Below, piece after piece: positions 26,044 to 34,246 of a stretch of DNA of 64,000 nt. A model generated the notes under the pieces. That model searched no databases and was not told the origin of the DNA. It was given only the letters and a program-made list of their open reading frames with translations. This DNA comes from Shewanella fodinae. Its GTDB lineage: Bacteria; Pseudomonadota; Gammaproteobacteria; Enterobacterales; Shewanellaceae. The position numbers and the translations under genes are program-made. The DNA lies in the NCBI RefSeq assembly GCF_014651955.1, contig NZ_BMXW01000008.1, positions 105,589-169,588 on the forward strand. The letters are read 5' to 3'. Positions within the stretch are counted from its first letter, which is position 1. Every line of letters starts with the position of its first letter.

Positions 26044-26691
26044 GTGTCTTGTACAGAGGCTCTTGAACAATTATTTGCCAGGTACCAACAATGTTATCAA
26101 TCGGTGCTGGGGGAATTTCCGCGTTACTATGCAGAAGGTGAGGTATCACGCTGCATTTTAGATGGGGAGAAAGAAGATCCCGTGCAGTGGCAAGCCGTCA
26201 GTCGTGAAATGCCAGCATCATTTGCGAATATCAGTGAAGCGTTATCTTTACCCTTACATCCGGATATTGAGCATTTTTACGGACATTTTTTTGCAGGTCC
26301 CATTCAATTTGATTCGCCATTTGGCAGTGGAGAACTGCTGCAGGTATGGAATGACAAAGATTTCGAATACCTGCAGGAAAACATTATTGGTCATCTGATG
26401 ATGAAACAAAAACTCAAGCAAGCACCGACTTGGTTTGTGGGGATATTGCATCAGCAAGATGACATGTTGACGGTCGATAACCTTGATGGCTCTGTGTGGC
26501 GGGAACGGCCAGGAGAAAATGGCAGTGAGCGACTGGCGGATAGCTTGGCAACCTTCTTACCTTTGCTTAGTCCGCGAGTGGCACCGGCAGAAAGATATCA
26601 GGAACATAGCGGCACTCCGTCCACCGCCTCACACCCAGGGATTTTTAATAGTCTTAAGCGTATGTGGCATAATTTGCTGAGTAAGCGTTAG
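26044..26691 (+). CDS. syd: SecY-interacting protein Syd
   Basis: Syd associates with SecY at the inner membrane and is proposed to act in quality control of the translocon. The protein starts at GTG 26044 with GAGG ahead. It is 215 aa, longer than E. coli Syd (181) because of a C-terminal tail. Family stretches include [32 protein letters not shown] and [20 protein letters not shown]. Its place next to queF and the csrB/yqcC/truC region repeats the enterobacterial order. Confidence 0.92.
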   Translation: MSCTEALEQLFARYQQCYQSVLGEFPRYYAEGEVSRCILDGEKEDPVQWQAVSREMPASFANISEALSLPLHPDIEHFYGHFFAGPIQFDSPFGSGELLQVWNDKDFEYLQENIIGHLMMKQKLKQAPTWFVGILHQQDDMLTVDNLDGSVWRERPGENGSERLADSLATFLPLLSPRVAPAERYQEHSGTPSTASHPGIFNSLKRMWHNLLSKR

Positions 26692-26694
26692 TGC

Positions 26695-27468
26695 TTACTG
26701 AAAGTCCCAGGAAAGATTAGAGACGATTCGGCAGTTGTCACAGCGAAAATGAAATAATTCGAGCAGTGGCTCAGGCTGGTACCAGTGATGGTTGCCGCAA
26801 CGAGGACAGGGACGCTGTAACTCTTGTTCGCGACTTTTGCCTCCGACCCGGTACAAATAGTAATAGGTTGGTGTTTTTGTCAGATATTCAATGCGACCAC
26901 GCAGATCCCAGCCCCTGCGGAACAGGTCACTGTCGATATCACTTAGCTCATGTAAGGCGGCAAACTCCGCGGCGGTGGCTGACGCCATTTGCAGTTCATC
27001 ACAAGCCTGCCATTCCGTTTGCCAGCGAATGAGTTGTTTATGATCGCCATTGAAGGTGGCGGGTAGCTGATATAAGGGGATTGGTAATAAGGAGTCACCA
27101 CTCCGTAATGGTGAGCACATATGCACGTAGCTGGTATACAGTAGTTGCCAAGATGGTGGCTCGCTACAACTGATTTCTGAATTAATATCTTGTCCGAGGA
27201 GTTTTTCTCGGGGAGCCAGTAGTTTCGCCTGTGATAACTGAGAAATTGCTTGTTTGGCCCAAGGGCTGTTGTGGCGATTAGCTAAACTATGATCTTCCGG
27301 TAATAATACGCGTACCCGGAACGAACCTTCATGCAAGGCTATTGCAAACTCGCGGCCTAACACTTGCCCATTAGCTCGCCAAGCCTCAAGCAGATTATTA
27401 ATGGCTTGTTCTGCGAGTGAGATGGTTGTGTCTGCGAAGCAATCAAAGCGCAATTCACTAACAAACAT
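26695..27468 (-). CDS. DUF2310 zinc-ribbon-containing protein
   Basis: The 257-residue protein ends in a zinc ribbon: CPRCGNHHWYQ and, 20 residues on, FRCDNCRIVSN. The N-terminal part (MFVSELRFDCFAD) and the middle (PLYQLPATFNGDHKQLIRWQTEWQACDELQ) match DUF2310, described as a possibly nucleic-acid-binding family. No catalytic motif is evident. Its ATG overlaps the stop of the upstream 112-residue gene, so the two are co-transcribed. Confidence 0.82.
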   Translation of the reverse strand: MFVSELRFDCFADTTISLAEQAINNLLEAWRANGQVLGREFAIALHEGSFRVRVLLPEDHSLANRHNSPWAKQAISQLSQAKLLAPREKLLGQDINSEISCSEPPSWQLLYTSYVHMCSPLRSGDSLLPIPLYQLPATFNGDHKQLIRWQTEWQACDELQMASATAAEFAALHELSDIDSDLFRRGWDLRGRIEYLTKTPTYYYLYRVGGKSREQELQRPCPRCGNHHWYQPEPLLELFHFRCDNCRIVSNLSWDFQ

Positions 27469-27806
27469 CAGTCCTGCTCCCGCACAGGTTGTTCTAATTG
27501 CAGCAGTCGGTTTTCCAATTGTTGGCAGTGTTCCCGTAATGCATTGATCTGCTTTTGTAGATCTTCAAGTTGCAGCGTCACTGTCGATGGTGACGATGAA
27601 GTATGGTTAGACGTCACCTCTGGTAAAGTAGAAAAACTGGCGATTTCACTCTCTGACATCATTTTAAATCGTTGTAAGCCGGCAACCAGCATTGGCATTG
27701 GTATTTTGCCGCCCACCTTTGCTTTTACCAAGGCTAACGTTGGCGTCTGGCCATTTTGACTGACGGCAATTGCAGCAGCGATTACCGGAACTAGTTCATG
27801 CGACAT
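27468..27806 (-). CDS. Hypothetical protein with C-terminal coiled coil
   Basis: From the Met at 27806 (MSHELVPVIAAAIAVSQNGQTPTLALVKAK) this is 112 residues; a frame to 27824 exists. The N-terminal 50 residues could form a small helical DNA-binding-like domain. PTLALVKAKVGGKIPMPMLV recalls the start of KfrA-type domains, but weakly. Residues about 80-110 (LQLEDLQKQINALREHCQQL) form a heptad coiled coil. The stop overlaps the DUF2310 start, making a two-gene operon. I do not recognise the function. Confidence 0.65.
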   Translation of the reverse strand: MSHELVPVIAAAIAVSQNGQTPTLALVKAKVGGKIPMPMLVAGLQRFKMMSESEIASFSTLPEVTSNHTSSSPSTVTLQLEDLQKQINALREHCQQLENRLLQLEQPVREQD

Positions 27807-27959
27807 AGTGGTTGAAAACCTCATTCATTGGTCTAACAGGTGACTTTAGTTTTAGTGAATTATCATAACATTATGAAAAATAATAATAAAAATATTGGTC
27901 TGTGATTTGCTTAAGCTGTTGATGTGTGAATTAAGTCTAACAAATACCAAGGATACCAA

Positions 27960-28322
27960 ATGAATAAAGCATTATTCCCCCTATTAGGGCTCGCCAGCTT
28001 AGGCCTAACTGCATGTGTGGTCAATGTTGGGGGTGATGAGGATTGGCATGACAATAACTCATGGCAGGCATTGCAACATAAGAATCAGCAGTTGATTTCC
28101 CAATTGGAGTTAGGCATGTCGCAGCAGAAAGTCCAAGAGATAATGGGACCTGCAGATTTTAGTGAGGCTTTTATGGCACATGGCGAAGCGGTTCAAGTGC
28201 TGTACTATCGTACTCAACATGTACACAGCGATGGTAAGACGACCAAGGATGAATGCACCCCCGTAATCTTCAAGCAACATCTGTTACTCGGTTGGGGTGA
28301 CAAAGCTTATGAACAGCTTTAA
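27960..28322 (+). CDS. DUF3192 family lipoprotein
   Basis: The 120-residue protein has a lipoprotein signal (LGLASLGLTAC, Cys19) and a BamE/SmpA-like domain. Its hallmarks are ISQLELGMSQQKVQEIMGPADFSEAF, then VQVLYYRT and TPVIFKQHLLLGWGDKAYEQL. This fits DUF3192, a family of small outer-membrane lipoproteins of unknown role. It is monocistronic and converges with the DUF2789 gene, which starts three bases on. Confidence 0.85.
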   Translation: MNKALFPLLGLASLGLTACVVNVGGDEDWHDNNSWQALQHKNQQLISQLELGMSQQKVQEIMGPADFSEAFMAHGEAVQVLYYRTQHVHSDGKTTKDECTPVIFKQHLLLGWGDKAYEQL

Positions 28323-28325
28323 GGC

Positions 28326-28556
28326 TTAGCGTCGCAAAGATATATCTAAGTGATCAATGACTTCTGCCCATTGGGCATCGGCATTTAACGACTCTTTTAA
28401 AAAGGCTCGTTGTGCCGGTGTCCAAAACGGAGCATCCTCCAGCAGAACCTCCTTAGGCAGATAATGGCGTTTGCAGAAATCCTTTATTGCGGATTCACTG
28501 CTTTCAAGTCCCAATTGTTGGAAAAGCGTCACCATATTATTTTGACTGGTGTCCAT
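28326..28556 (-). CDS. DUF2789 family protein
   Basis: Starting at 28556 (MDTSQNNMVTLFQQLGL) with AAGGAG upstream, the protein is 76 residues. It matches DUF2789 across its length (LPKEVLLEDAPFWTPAQRAFLKESLNADAQWAEVIDHLD). The 19 residues of the longer frame precede the ribosome-binding site. The family is small, soluble and of unknown function. Confidence 0.88.
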   Translation of the reverse strand: MDTSQNNMVTLFQQLGLESSESAIKDFCKRHYLPKEVLLEDAPFWTPAQRAFLKESLNADAQWAEVIDHLDISLRR

Positions 28557-28724
28557 ATCGCGGCTCCTTTTCATTACCGATAATTTAAGTATATCAACTA
28601 CCGAACCATCCATCCGCCTTAAACAGGTAAGTATAAAGTACGGACTCGCACAGATTGTGGTAGTGAAAAGTTGATGCGATATAGTGTCTACTCTATATGG
28701 CTATTCCAGAATAGCCCGGCCGTT

Positions 28725-28742
28725 TGTGAGATATATCTTACA
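28725..28742. promoter_or_regulatory. GacA/UvrY box upstream of csrB
   Basis: TGTGAGATATATCTTACA matches the GacA/UvrY consensus TGTAAG-N6-CTTACA with one mismatch. Its centre lies about 178 bp ahead of the predicted csrB start, the distance typical of csrB/rsm promoters. It implies control by a BarA/UvrY-type two-component system. Confidence 0.85.
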
Positions 28743-28900
28743 AGTGTGTGAGACTTTTCAGAAATATTGCGGCTGACATATCGGTCTATTTATACATAAA
28801 CCAATATAAATCATATTATTACGATTAAAATAATCAGTGTTGCAGTTGTGTGGCAAATGTTGTCTATTCGTGTGGATGCTATTTCGGTACCCCTTTAGGG

Positions 28901-28906
28901 TAATAT
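28901..28906 (+). promoter_or_regulatory. csrB -10 element
   Basis: TAATAT is placed so that transcription would begin near 28912. The -35 region (about 28878-28883) is poor, as expected for a promoter that needs an activator. Confidence 0.6.
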
Positions 28907-28911
28907 TTGAA

Positions 28912-29314
28912 GCGTCCACGGAACGGTACTTAAAGGAGATTGTCAGGAAGACAGTCAACTGAAGGGATGCAGGGTTCAGGGATGATACAGGGAATGTATG
29001 CTGACATGAAGTCGGGTAAACATGGAAGTGAAAGCGGAGTTTCATGATGAAACTCTCATCAGGACGAAGTACAGGACGTTACCGCAGGATGCTCAGGGAT
29101 GAAACGGGACACGCTTACGGATTAAGCAATGACCGGTAAAAGGAACTATCGGCTGGAAGGGACTGGTACTTGGGTACAGGGACTCACCAGGAAGGTAAGG
29201 GAGCAATGGACGCATCTCATTCGCAAGGATGGAGCAGGGACGCAATTGCATAGCAGGAAGGCTTAGCAAAGTGATAGAAGGGCGCGGCTCAGTGAGTCGC
29301 GCCCATTCTTTTTT
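28912..29314 (+). ncRNA. csrB: CsrB regulatory RNA
   Basis: CsrB sequesters the RNA-binding regulator CsrA. The roughly 400-nt region holds about 25 GGA motifs, mostly AGGA or GGGA and many at hairpin-loop positions. It ends in a strong terminator (GGGCGCG at 29280-29286 with CGCGCCC at 29298-29304, inner GGCTC/GAGTC, then a T-run). The neighbours are syd on one side and yqcC-truC-flavodoxin on the other, the E. coli csrB location. The upstream GacA/UvrY box supports the call. ORFs drawn through this region are spurious. The exact 5' end is inferred. Confidence 0.93.
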
Positions 29315-29337
29315 ATGTCACAGATCGCCATTGATAG

Positions 29338-29715
29338 TTAGTGACATCCACCTGAACTGCAGCTACTACCACAACCTCCGCCGACCTTACCTCGACTGGT
29401 CGGAGCCTGTTCCCAGTCAGGTTCGGGAAATATCGGCCACTCAATTTTTTGAATGCGTTTCCCGAGCATGTGGATATGCCCTTTAAACTGATTAATACCA
29501 TCAGTGCTGAATTCAAATTGAAAACTTGCTTTCCAACCTAAGCCAGCACTAAGACTCGGGCGCGCGGCATTCATGGCCACAGATAAAAGTTGCACTCGTT
29601 GGCGCTGAACTTCACGTTCGGCAAATTGGCGACAAATCTCAGCCATCTGGCGTAACTGCCAGAAAAATGCTGTAATTACCACAACGCCAGCCATTAAAAT
29701 AAAATCAGTCATCAT
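29338..29715 (-). CDS. DUF3301 family membrane-anchored protein
   Basis: The 125-residue protein has one N-terminal membrane helix (FILMAGVVVITAFFW), a basic amphipathic stretch (REVQRQRVQLLSVAMNAARPSL), a small globular domain and a Gly/Cys/Ser-rich end (GGGCGSSCSSGGCH) that may bind metal. It fits DUF3301. The start at 29715 overlaps the stop of the DUF3549 gene (ATGA). Function is unknown. Confidence 0.82.
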   Translation of the reverse strand: MMTDFILMAGVVVITAFFWQLRQMAEICRQFAEREVQRQRVQLLSVAMNAARPSLSAGLGWKASFQFEFSTDGINQFKGHIHMLGKRIQKIEWPIFPEPDWEQAPTSRGKVGGGCGSSCSSGGCH

Positions 29716-30725
29716 TGTTGCGTGTTCCTGAAGAGTCCACCGATAGCGGCACTGAGTTGCACACTCCGATCCGGGTTGCGTAATTCGCCTAACAGCAACG
29801 GCCGAATTGCCGGAATCGCCACAATATCAGCAAAGATCCTGTTAAAGAAGTCCTGAGTTTGTAACGCTAGGGATTCTAGAAAAATTTTGCGGCATGGCGC
29901 TTGTTTCAGCACTAACCAGCAACGTGCGGCAACAGCCAGCAAACATTCTTGACTTAGGTTTTGCTGCGCAGCAATCGTCATTATGGCGCTGGCGCAGTGT
30001 TGCGGCTGTGACGCTAACGCCCTTATAAAAAAAGGCTGAATAGCACTGTCGCGCAACGATAGTGATTGTGTAATGTGCTGTGCCAGCTGTGGCGAAATCG
30101 TCATGTGCTCCAGTAATTGGCATAAAGCGATTTGAACTTCCATCGCCGCTGAATCAATGGCACTTAATAACATCTCCGGATGATCTAGCAGCTCGGCTCG
30201 GGCGCAAATATCGGCCAATCCCTGAAGACCTACGGCTTGCCATTGATCGCGGCTGACCTTTCCTGATAGATACTGGCATGCATATTCATATTGAGAGGAT
30301 GCGGCTTGCCCAAGTTGGCGACGCACCAAGGCGTTAAATAACGCTAGTTTTTCCGGTGCTGGTCGATAGCTGAATGGGTGGCTGGCCAGCCGTTGTTGCT
30401 GCGCTTCTGTCAGCTCTTGCTTGAGATCCGTTCCCATGGCGTCGAGTAACATCTCAATGAATTGGCTACGTCCTGCCGGATTCAATAAGCCTTGTTCATC
30501 TAGCGGCAGTTTCAAGAACCAGATAAAAGGTGTGGCAGCATGCTCCCAGAACACCAATGCGAAACACGCGTGCCCTTGTATCGGGAACGGGTAAGGTGAT
30601 GTCAGTGCTTCAATCTGCCGAAATGCCATAACATCAATCGGTTGAACCCTACGGCCCATATCGTAGATCAGATATTGACTCTTCGCCGCGCTTAACAGCT
30701 CGCCAAACGTAGAAATTGTGTGCAT
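29712..30725 (-). CDS. DUF3549 family protein
   Basis: The start at 30725 (MHTISTFGELLSAAKSQYLIYDMGRRV) gives 337 residues and avoids overlap with yqcC. The frame stays open to 30965 but that part is antisense to yqcC. The N-terminal DMGRRVQPID and FALVFWEHAATPFIWFLKLPLDEQGLL fit DUF3549. The C-terminal half is HEAT-like helical repeats. It is co-transcribed with the DUF3301 gene. Function is unknown. Confidence 0.82.
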   Translation of the reverse strand: MHTISTFGELLSAAKSQYLIYDMGRRVQPIDVMAFRQIEALTSPYPFPIQGHACFALVFWEHAATPFIWFLKLPLDEQGLLNPAGRSQFIEMLLDAMGTDLKQELTEAQQQRLASHPFSYRPAPEKLALFNALVRRQLGQAASSQYEYACQYLSGKVSRDQWQAVGLQGLADICARAELLDHPEMLLSAIDSAAMEVQIALCQLLEHMTISPQLAQHITQSLSLRDSAIQPFFIRALASQPQHCASAIMTIAAQQNLSQECLLAVAARCWLVLKQAPCRKIFLESLALQTQDFFNRIFADIVAIPAIRPLLLGELRNPDRSVQLSAAIGGLFRNTQQ

Positions 30726-30829
30726 AAGAGATCCGGGATGCCAGCTAAGATTGCCGGGCATTATAGGGATAAGCTGTTGTGGATGGTATGATAAGCCCCT
30801 AATTAATTGCAGGGGATAGTGTGGGACAG

Positions 30830-31147
30830 ATGTCTTATCAGCAAACAGCAAAACATCTGCAGACCATTGAACATGAGCTGAAGCGCTTGCAAATGTGGAG
30901 CGAAAATCGCCCATCAGATATGGCCCTTGCCAGTACAGCGCCTTTTGCCTGTGATGCCTTACCATTTGAGCATTGGTTACAGTTTATTTTTCTACCAAAG
31001 ATGCAGCATTTGGTTGAGCAACAACTCCCGTTACCATCGAAAATGGCAGTGGCACCTATGGCTCATTATGTGTGGGCGCAACAGCCGGCAACGCACGATT
31101 TAATTTTAGTGTTGGAGATGCTGGATGAACTGCTCAGTGGAAAGTGA
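30830..31147 (+). CDS. yqcC: YqcC family protein (DUF446)
   Basis: From ATG 30830 the protein is 105 residues. A GTG at 30821 with AGGGGA ahead is an alternative that adds three. Family features are FACDALPFEHWLQFIFLPKMQHLV and LPLPSKMAVAPMAHYVW. The fold is a small helical bundle of unknown function. It overlaps truC by 23 bases, the same pairing as in E. coli. Confidence 0.88.
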   Translation: MSYQQTAKHLQTIEHELKRLQMWSENRPSDMALASTAPFACDALPFEHWLQFIFLPKMQHLVEQQLPLPSKMAVAPMAHYVWAQQPATHDLILVLEMLDELLSGK

Positions 31148-31934
31148 TGTACTGCCTGCGGAAGAAACCGCGCCACTTATCCGGGTGTTGTACGAAGATG
31201 AGTATCTGGTGGCTATTCATAAACCTGCCGGACTATTGGTGCACAAAACCTACCTTGCCCGCCATGAAAAATTTTTTGCCATGCAGATGACCCGCGATCT
31301 GGTGGGATGCCATGTGTATCCGGTTCATCGGTTAGATAGGCCCACTTCCGGCGTATTGTTGTTTGCCAAAAGCAGCACAGTTGCGCATCAATTGTGTGTC
31401 CAGTTTGAATCGCGGTTGGTCAGCAAATACTATTTGGCGCTGGTACGCGGCAATATGTTGCAAGGCGGTGTGCTGGATTATCCGTTAAAAGAGGAATTGG
31501 ATGAGGTGGCAGATAAAATGGCCTCTCACCCCCCACAAATGCAAGCTGCGGTTACCCGCTATGAGCCTCTGCTCAACGCTGAAATTCCCGTTCCATCAGG
31601 TCGCTATCAGACTTCTCGTTTTGCACTACTGCGGTTACAGCCGCTCACTGGTCGCAAACACCAACTGCGACGTCATATGGATCATCTGCGCCACCCCATT
31701 ATTGGCGACACTGCACATGGTGACGGTAAGCAGAACCGTTTTTTTCGTGAATATTTCGGGATTAATCGGATGTGGTTACTGGCACAAAAGTTGTCGCTGA
31801 TACATCCAGTGACTGGTACAGAGCTGTCGGTGGTTACAGAACCAGAGCCAGAATGGCAGCAAATTTTTACTGCTTTGGGCTGGGAGGATGATGAACTATG
31901 TTCCAGCCGCTCATTAATGGTTGCTGGAACATAG
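31125..31934 (+). CDS. truC: tRNA pseudouridine(65) synthase TruC
   Basis: TruC converts U65 of certain tRNAs to pseudouridine. The 269-residue protein belongs to the RluA family, with catalytic D71 in VHRLDRPTSGVLLFAK, LTGRKHQLRRHM and HPIIGDTAHGD. The last ten residues lie inside a 19-bp perfect inverted repeat, so the C-terminal end may be an addition. Confidence 0.95.
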   Translation: MNCSVESDVLPAEETAPLIRVLYEDEYLVAIHKPAGLLVHKTYLARHEKFFAMQMTRDLVGCHVYPVHRLDRPTSGVLLFAKSSTVAHQLCVQFESRLVSKYYLALVRGNMLQGGVLDYPLKEELDEVADKMASHPPQMQAAVTRYEPLLNAEIPVPSGRYQTSRFALLRLQPLTGRKHQLRRHMDHLRHPIIGDTAHGDGKQNRFFREYFGINRMWLLAQKLSLIHPVTGTELSVVTEPEPEWQQIFTALGWEDDELCSSRSLMVAGT

Positions 31935-31941
31935 TTCATCA
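31889..31941. repeat. 19-bp perfect inverted repeat over the truC end
   Basis: TGATGAACTATGTTCCAGC (31889-31907) and its exact complement (31923-31941) flank a 15-base loop and span the truC stop codon (31932-31934). There is no T-run on either side. It could be a transcript-end hairpin or a relic of an inverted duplication. Confidence 0.9.
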
Positions 31942-31945
31942 CAGG

Positions 31946-32113
31946 TTACTTATTGCGTTGCTGCATCATGTCCAATAGTGGCATGTAGGCATCAAGGGTA
32001 AAGTGATGGTGGTGTTCGTCCTGCTGGCGAACGGCTTGGAAGTAACAGATTTTGCGAGTATGGGTGATACGTTGGTGTTGTTTCAGCAATTTCTGGCGGC
32101 TACTCTGGCGCAT
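31946..32113 (-). CDS. Small basic ORF (55 aa), hypothetical
   Basis: A minus-strand ORF of 55 codons starts at 32113 with AAAGGA eight bases ahead of ATG. It encodes MRQSSRQKLLKQHQRITHTR, then KICYFQAVRQQDEHHHHF and TLDAYMPLLDMMQQRNK. It is strongly basic at the N-terminus, with a His run in the middle. It fills the gap between truC and the flavodoxin gene and ends beside the inverted repeat. I do not recognise it. The good ribosome-binding site and lack of overlap favour a real gene. Confidence 0.5.
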   Translation of the reverse strand: MRQSSRQKLLKQHQRITHTRKICYFQAVRQQDEHHHHFTLDAYMPLLDMMQQRNK

Positions 32114-32226
32114 TACTGCGTTCCTTTATGGACTGAATAAATGTGTTCGGCTGCTTTGGTCTAGTTGCAGGCGGGGCAGTCGATAAAGTATTTTGGGAAG
32201 GTAATTTCCCGGTCGCGAAGTATAGC

Positions 32227-32688
32227 ATGAAAAAAATCAACATAGTGTTCGGATCAGTTTATGGCAGTGCACAATATGTTGCGGAAACGCTCGATAACGC
32301 ATTGGCTGACGCAGGGTGGCAAGTGCAGTTGTGGCAACCTGAGCAGTTGACTGGATTTGTACCACCTGAAGATGAACTGTTGCTGGTGATCACCTCAACG
32401 ACTGGTGATGGCGATTTGCCTGAAAATATCATGCCGTGGTTTGCGATGATGAAAGACAGCGCTCCTTACTTATCGCAACTGCATTATGCGGTCATTGCAC
32501 TAGGTGATTCCAGTTATGATACGTTTTGTGGTGGTGGTAAACAGATGGATGCGCTGCTGAGTGAACTGGGTGCAAAGCGTGTTGGTGCACGCTTGGAGAT
32601 CGATGCCTGTGAAACCATGGAACCCGAAACTGAGGCGCTAAAATGGCTCGAAACTTGGCTGCCACTGGCCACCTCCGTCAGTCATTAA
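32227..32688 (+). CDS. Flavodoxin, YqcA/MioC type
   Basis: The start at 32227 (MKKINIVFGSVYGSAQYVAETL) gives 153 residues. FMN-binding loops are visible: SVYGSAQ for phosphate, STTGDGDLPEN and LGDSSYDTFCGGGK for the ring. Position after yqcC-truC matches E. coli yqcA. It is an electron carrier whose partner is not known. Its 3' end overlaps ptsG by 46 bases in another frame. Confidence 0.88.
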   Translation: MKKINIVFGSVYGSAQYVAETLDNALADAGWQVQLWQPEQLTGFVPPEDELLLVITSTTGDGDLPENIMPWFAMMKDSAPYLSQLHYAVIALGDSSYDTFCGGGKQMDALLSELGAKRVGARLEIDACETMEPETEALKWLETWLPLATSVSH

Positions 32689-34148
32689 ACTGGCTCAATA
32701 CCCATTGGTTCAAGTTCGCCCAGCATCTTAGTCAGGCGTTGTTAGCCCCAATTGCTATCTTGCCAGCGGCAGGTTTGATGATCGGCCTGGCGGGCTCGCT
32801 CTCCTCGGCGATGCCACCATTATTGTCATCGTTGTTATCCAATGTCGGTCAGTTTGTATTTGCTATTATGCCGTTGCTGTTTGCTGTGGCTATTGCGGTG
32901 GGGTTTTGCCGCGATCAAGGTGCTGCAGCAATCAGCGCGGTATTTGGTTATGGGGTGTTTACGGCTGGCTTGGGCGTATTGGTTGCAGACAAGCAATTGC
33001 CGGAGATGATGCTCCTTGGGAGCAATACGCTTGATACCGGAATTGCCGGGGGAATGGTGCTTGGAGCGGCAACTTGTCTGGCGCTATATCTCAGTCAATA
33101 TGTGAAATTGCCCGTGGTATTGTCATTTTTTGAAGGCCGACGCAGTGCGCCACTGTTGATGCTGCCGCTGGCATTACTGCTGGCATGGCTATTTTCTTAT
33201 GTCTGGCCGCCATTGGCACATTATATTCAACAGTTTTCTGATTGGGCCGTTTATCAAAAACCACAGTGGGCATTTGCGCTTTACGGCACGGTTGAACGTT
33301 TATTGTTGCCGCTTGGTTTACATCATATCTGGAATGCGCCGTTTTTTTTAGAGTTTGGACAATATTCCGCCAATGGTGAAGTTATCAGAGGCGAAATTGC
33401 CCGTTACCTCGCTGGCGACCCTCAGGCGGGCAATCTTGCTGGCGGCTATCTGATTAAAATGTGGGGCTTACCTGCTGCGGCTTTGGCAATGTGGCGTTGT
33501 GCGGACAAAAGTGAACGCAATCGGGTGGCCGGTATTATGTTGTCTGCCGCTGCAACTAGCTGGCTTACCGGTGTTACCGAACCGATCGAATTTGCTTTTT
33601 TGTTTGTTGCCCCTGTGCTCTATCTATTACACGCGTTGCTGTGTGGTTTTGCCTATCTTATCTGTGTGATGCTGGGGATCCATTATGGTATTAGCTTTTC
33701 TCAGGGCGCATTGGATCTGGTGTTGATGTGGCACAATTCTGCTAATGCCGGTTGGTTGTTGATTCTGGGGCCATTAACGGCGGTGCTTTATTACGGCATA
33801 TTCAGTACTGCAATCATGGTTTTTAACCTGAAGACCCCTGGACGACTGGAACCGTTAAAAGACGCTGGCTCAGCTCCGCGGCAACCGTTAGCAACTGACG
33901 ATAGCGATACTCCGCTGCGACTTATCAGCGCCTTGGGCGGTGCCGCTAATATCCACTATCTCGGGGCGTGTATGACGCGCTTACGACTCAACGTTATTGA
34001 CCCTTTGCTGGTGGACAAATCGCGCTTGTTGGCGTTGGGTGCCAAAGGGGTCATTGTCATGGGCTTAGGCGTTCAGGTTGTGTTTGGCACTAAGGCTGAA
34101 GCGATGCGTCAGATAATGCAGCGTCATCTAGATCAGCATGTCGGTTAA
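32643..34148 (+). CDS. ptsG: PTS system glucose-type EIICB component
   Basis: This is an inner-membrane sugar permease and phosphotransferase. The 501-residue protein has the EIIC domain with LGLHHIWNAPFFLEFGQY, IARYLAGDPQAGNLAGGYLIKMWGLPAAALA and the sugar-site LTGVTEPIEFAF. The EIIB domain follows, with its phosphocysteine in GACMTRLRLNV and FGTKAEAM near the end. It lacks EIIA, so Crr would be needed. It is closer to E. coli PtsG than to NagE, but the sugar is inferred. GAGG lies seven bases ahead of the ATG inside the flavodoxin gene. Confidence 0.85.
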   Translation: MARNLAATGHLRQSLNWLNTHWFKFAQHLSQALLAPIAILPAAGLMIGLAGSLSSAMPPLLSSLLSNVGQFVFAIMPLLFAVAIAVGFCRDQGAAAISAVFGYGVFTAGLGVLVADKQLPEMMLLGSNTLDTGIAGGMVLGAATCLALYLSQYVKLPVVLSFFEGRRSAPLLMLPLALLLAWLFSYVWPPLAHYIQQFSDWAVYQKPQWAFALYGTVERLLLPLGLHHIWNAPFFLEFGQYSANGEVIRGEIARYLAGDPQAGNLAGGYLIKMWGLPAAALAMWRCADKSERNRVAGIMLSAAATSWLTGVTEPIEFAFLFVAPVLYLLHALLCGFAYLICVMLGIHYGISFSQGALDLVLMWHNSANAGWLLILGPLTAVLYYGIFSTAIMVFNLKTPGRLEPLKDAGSAPRQPLATDDSDTPLRLISALGGAANIHYLGACMTRLRLNVIDPLLVDKSRLLALGAKGVIVMGLGVQVVFGTKAEAMRQIMQRHLDQHVG

Positions 34149-34246
34149 ATTTTTTATAGTAATAATCAACTTTTATTGGGATTTGTGCGGCATTTTTCGG
34201 TTTGCTATGGCATATTCCTCAGTCGAGATATACTTCGGGGAAGGAA

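Noticed and set aside
28758..29486. ORFs of 95 codons (28758-29045, minus) and 85 codons (29229-29486, plus)
   Set aside because: They overlap the CsrB RNA or its terminator, and neither has a credible ribosome-binding site.
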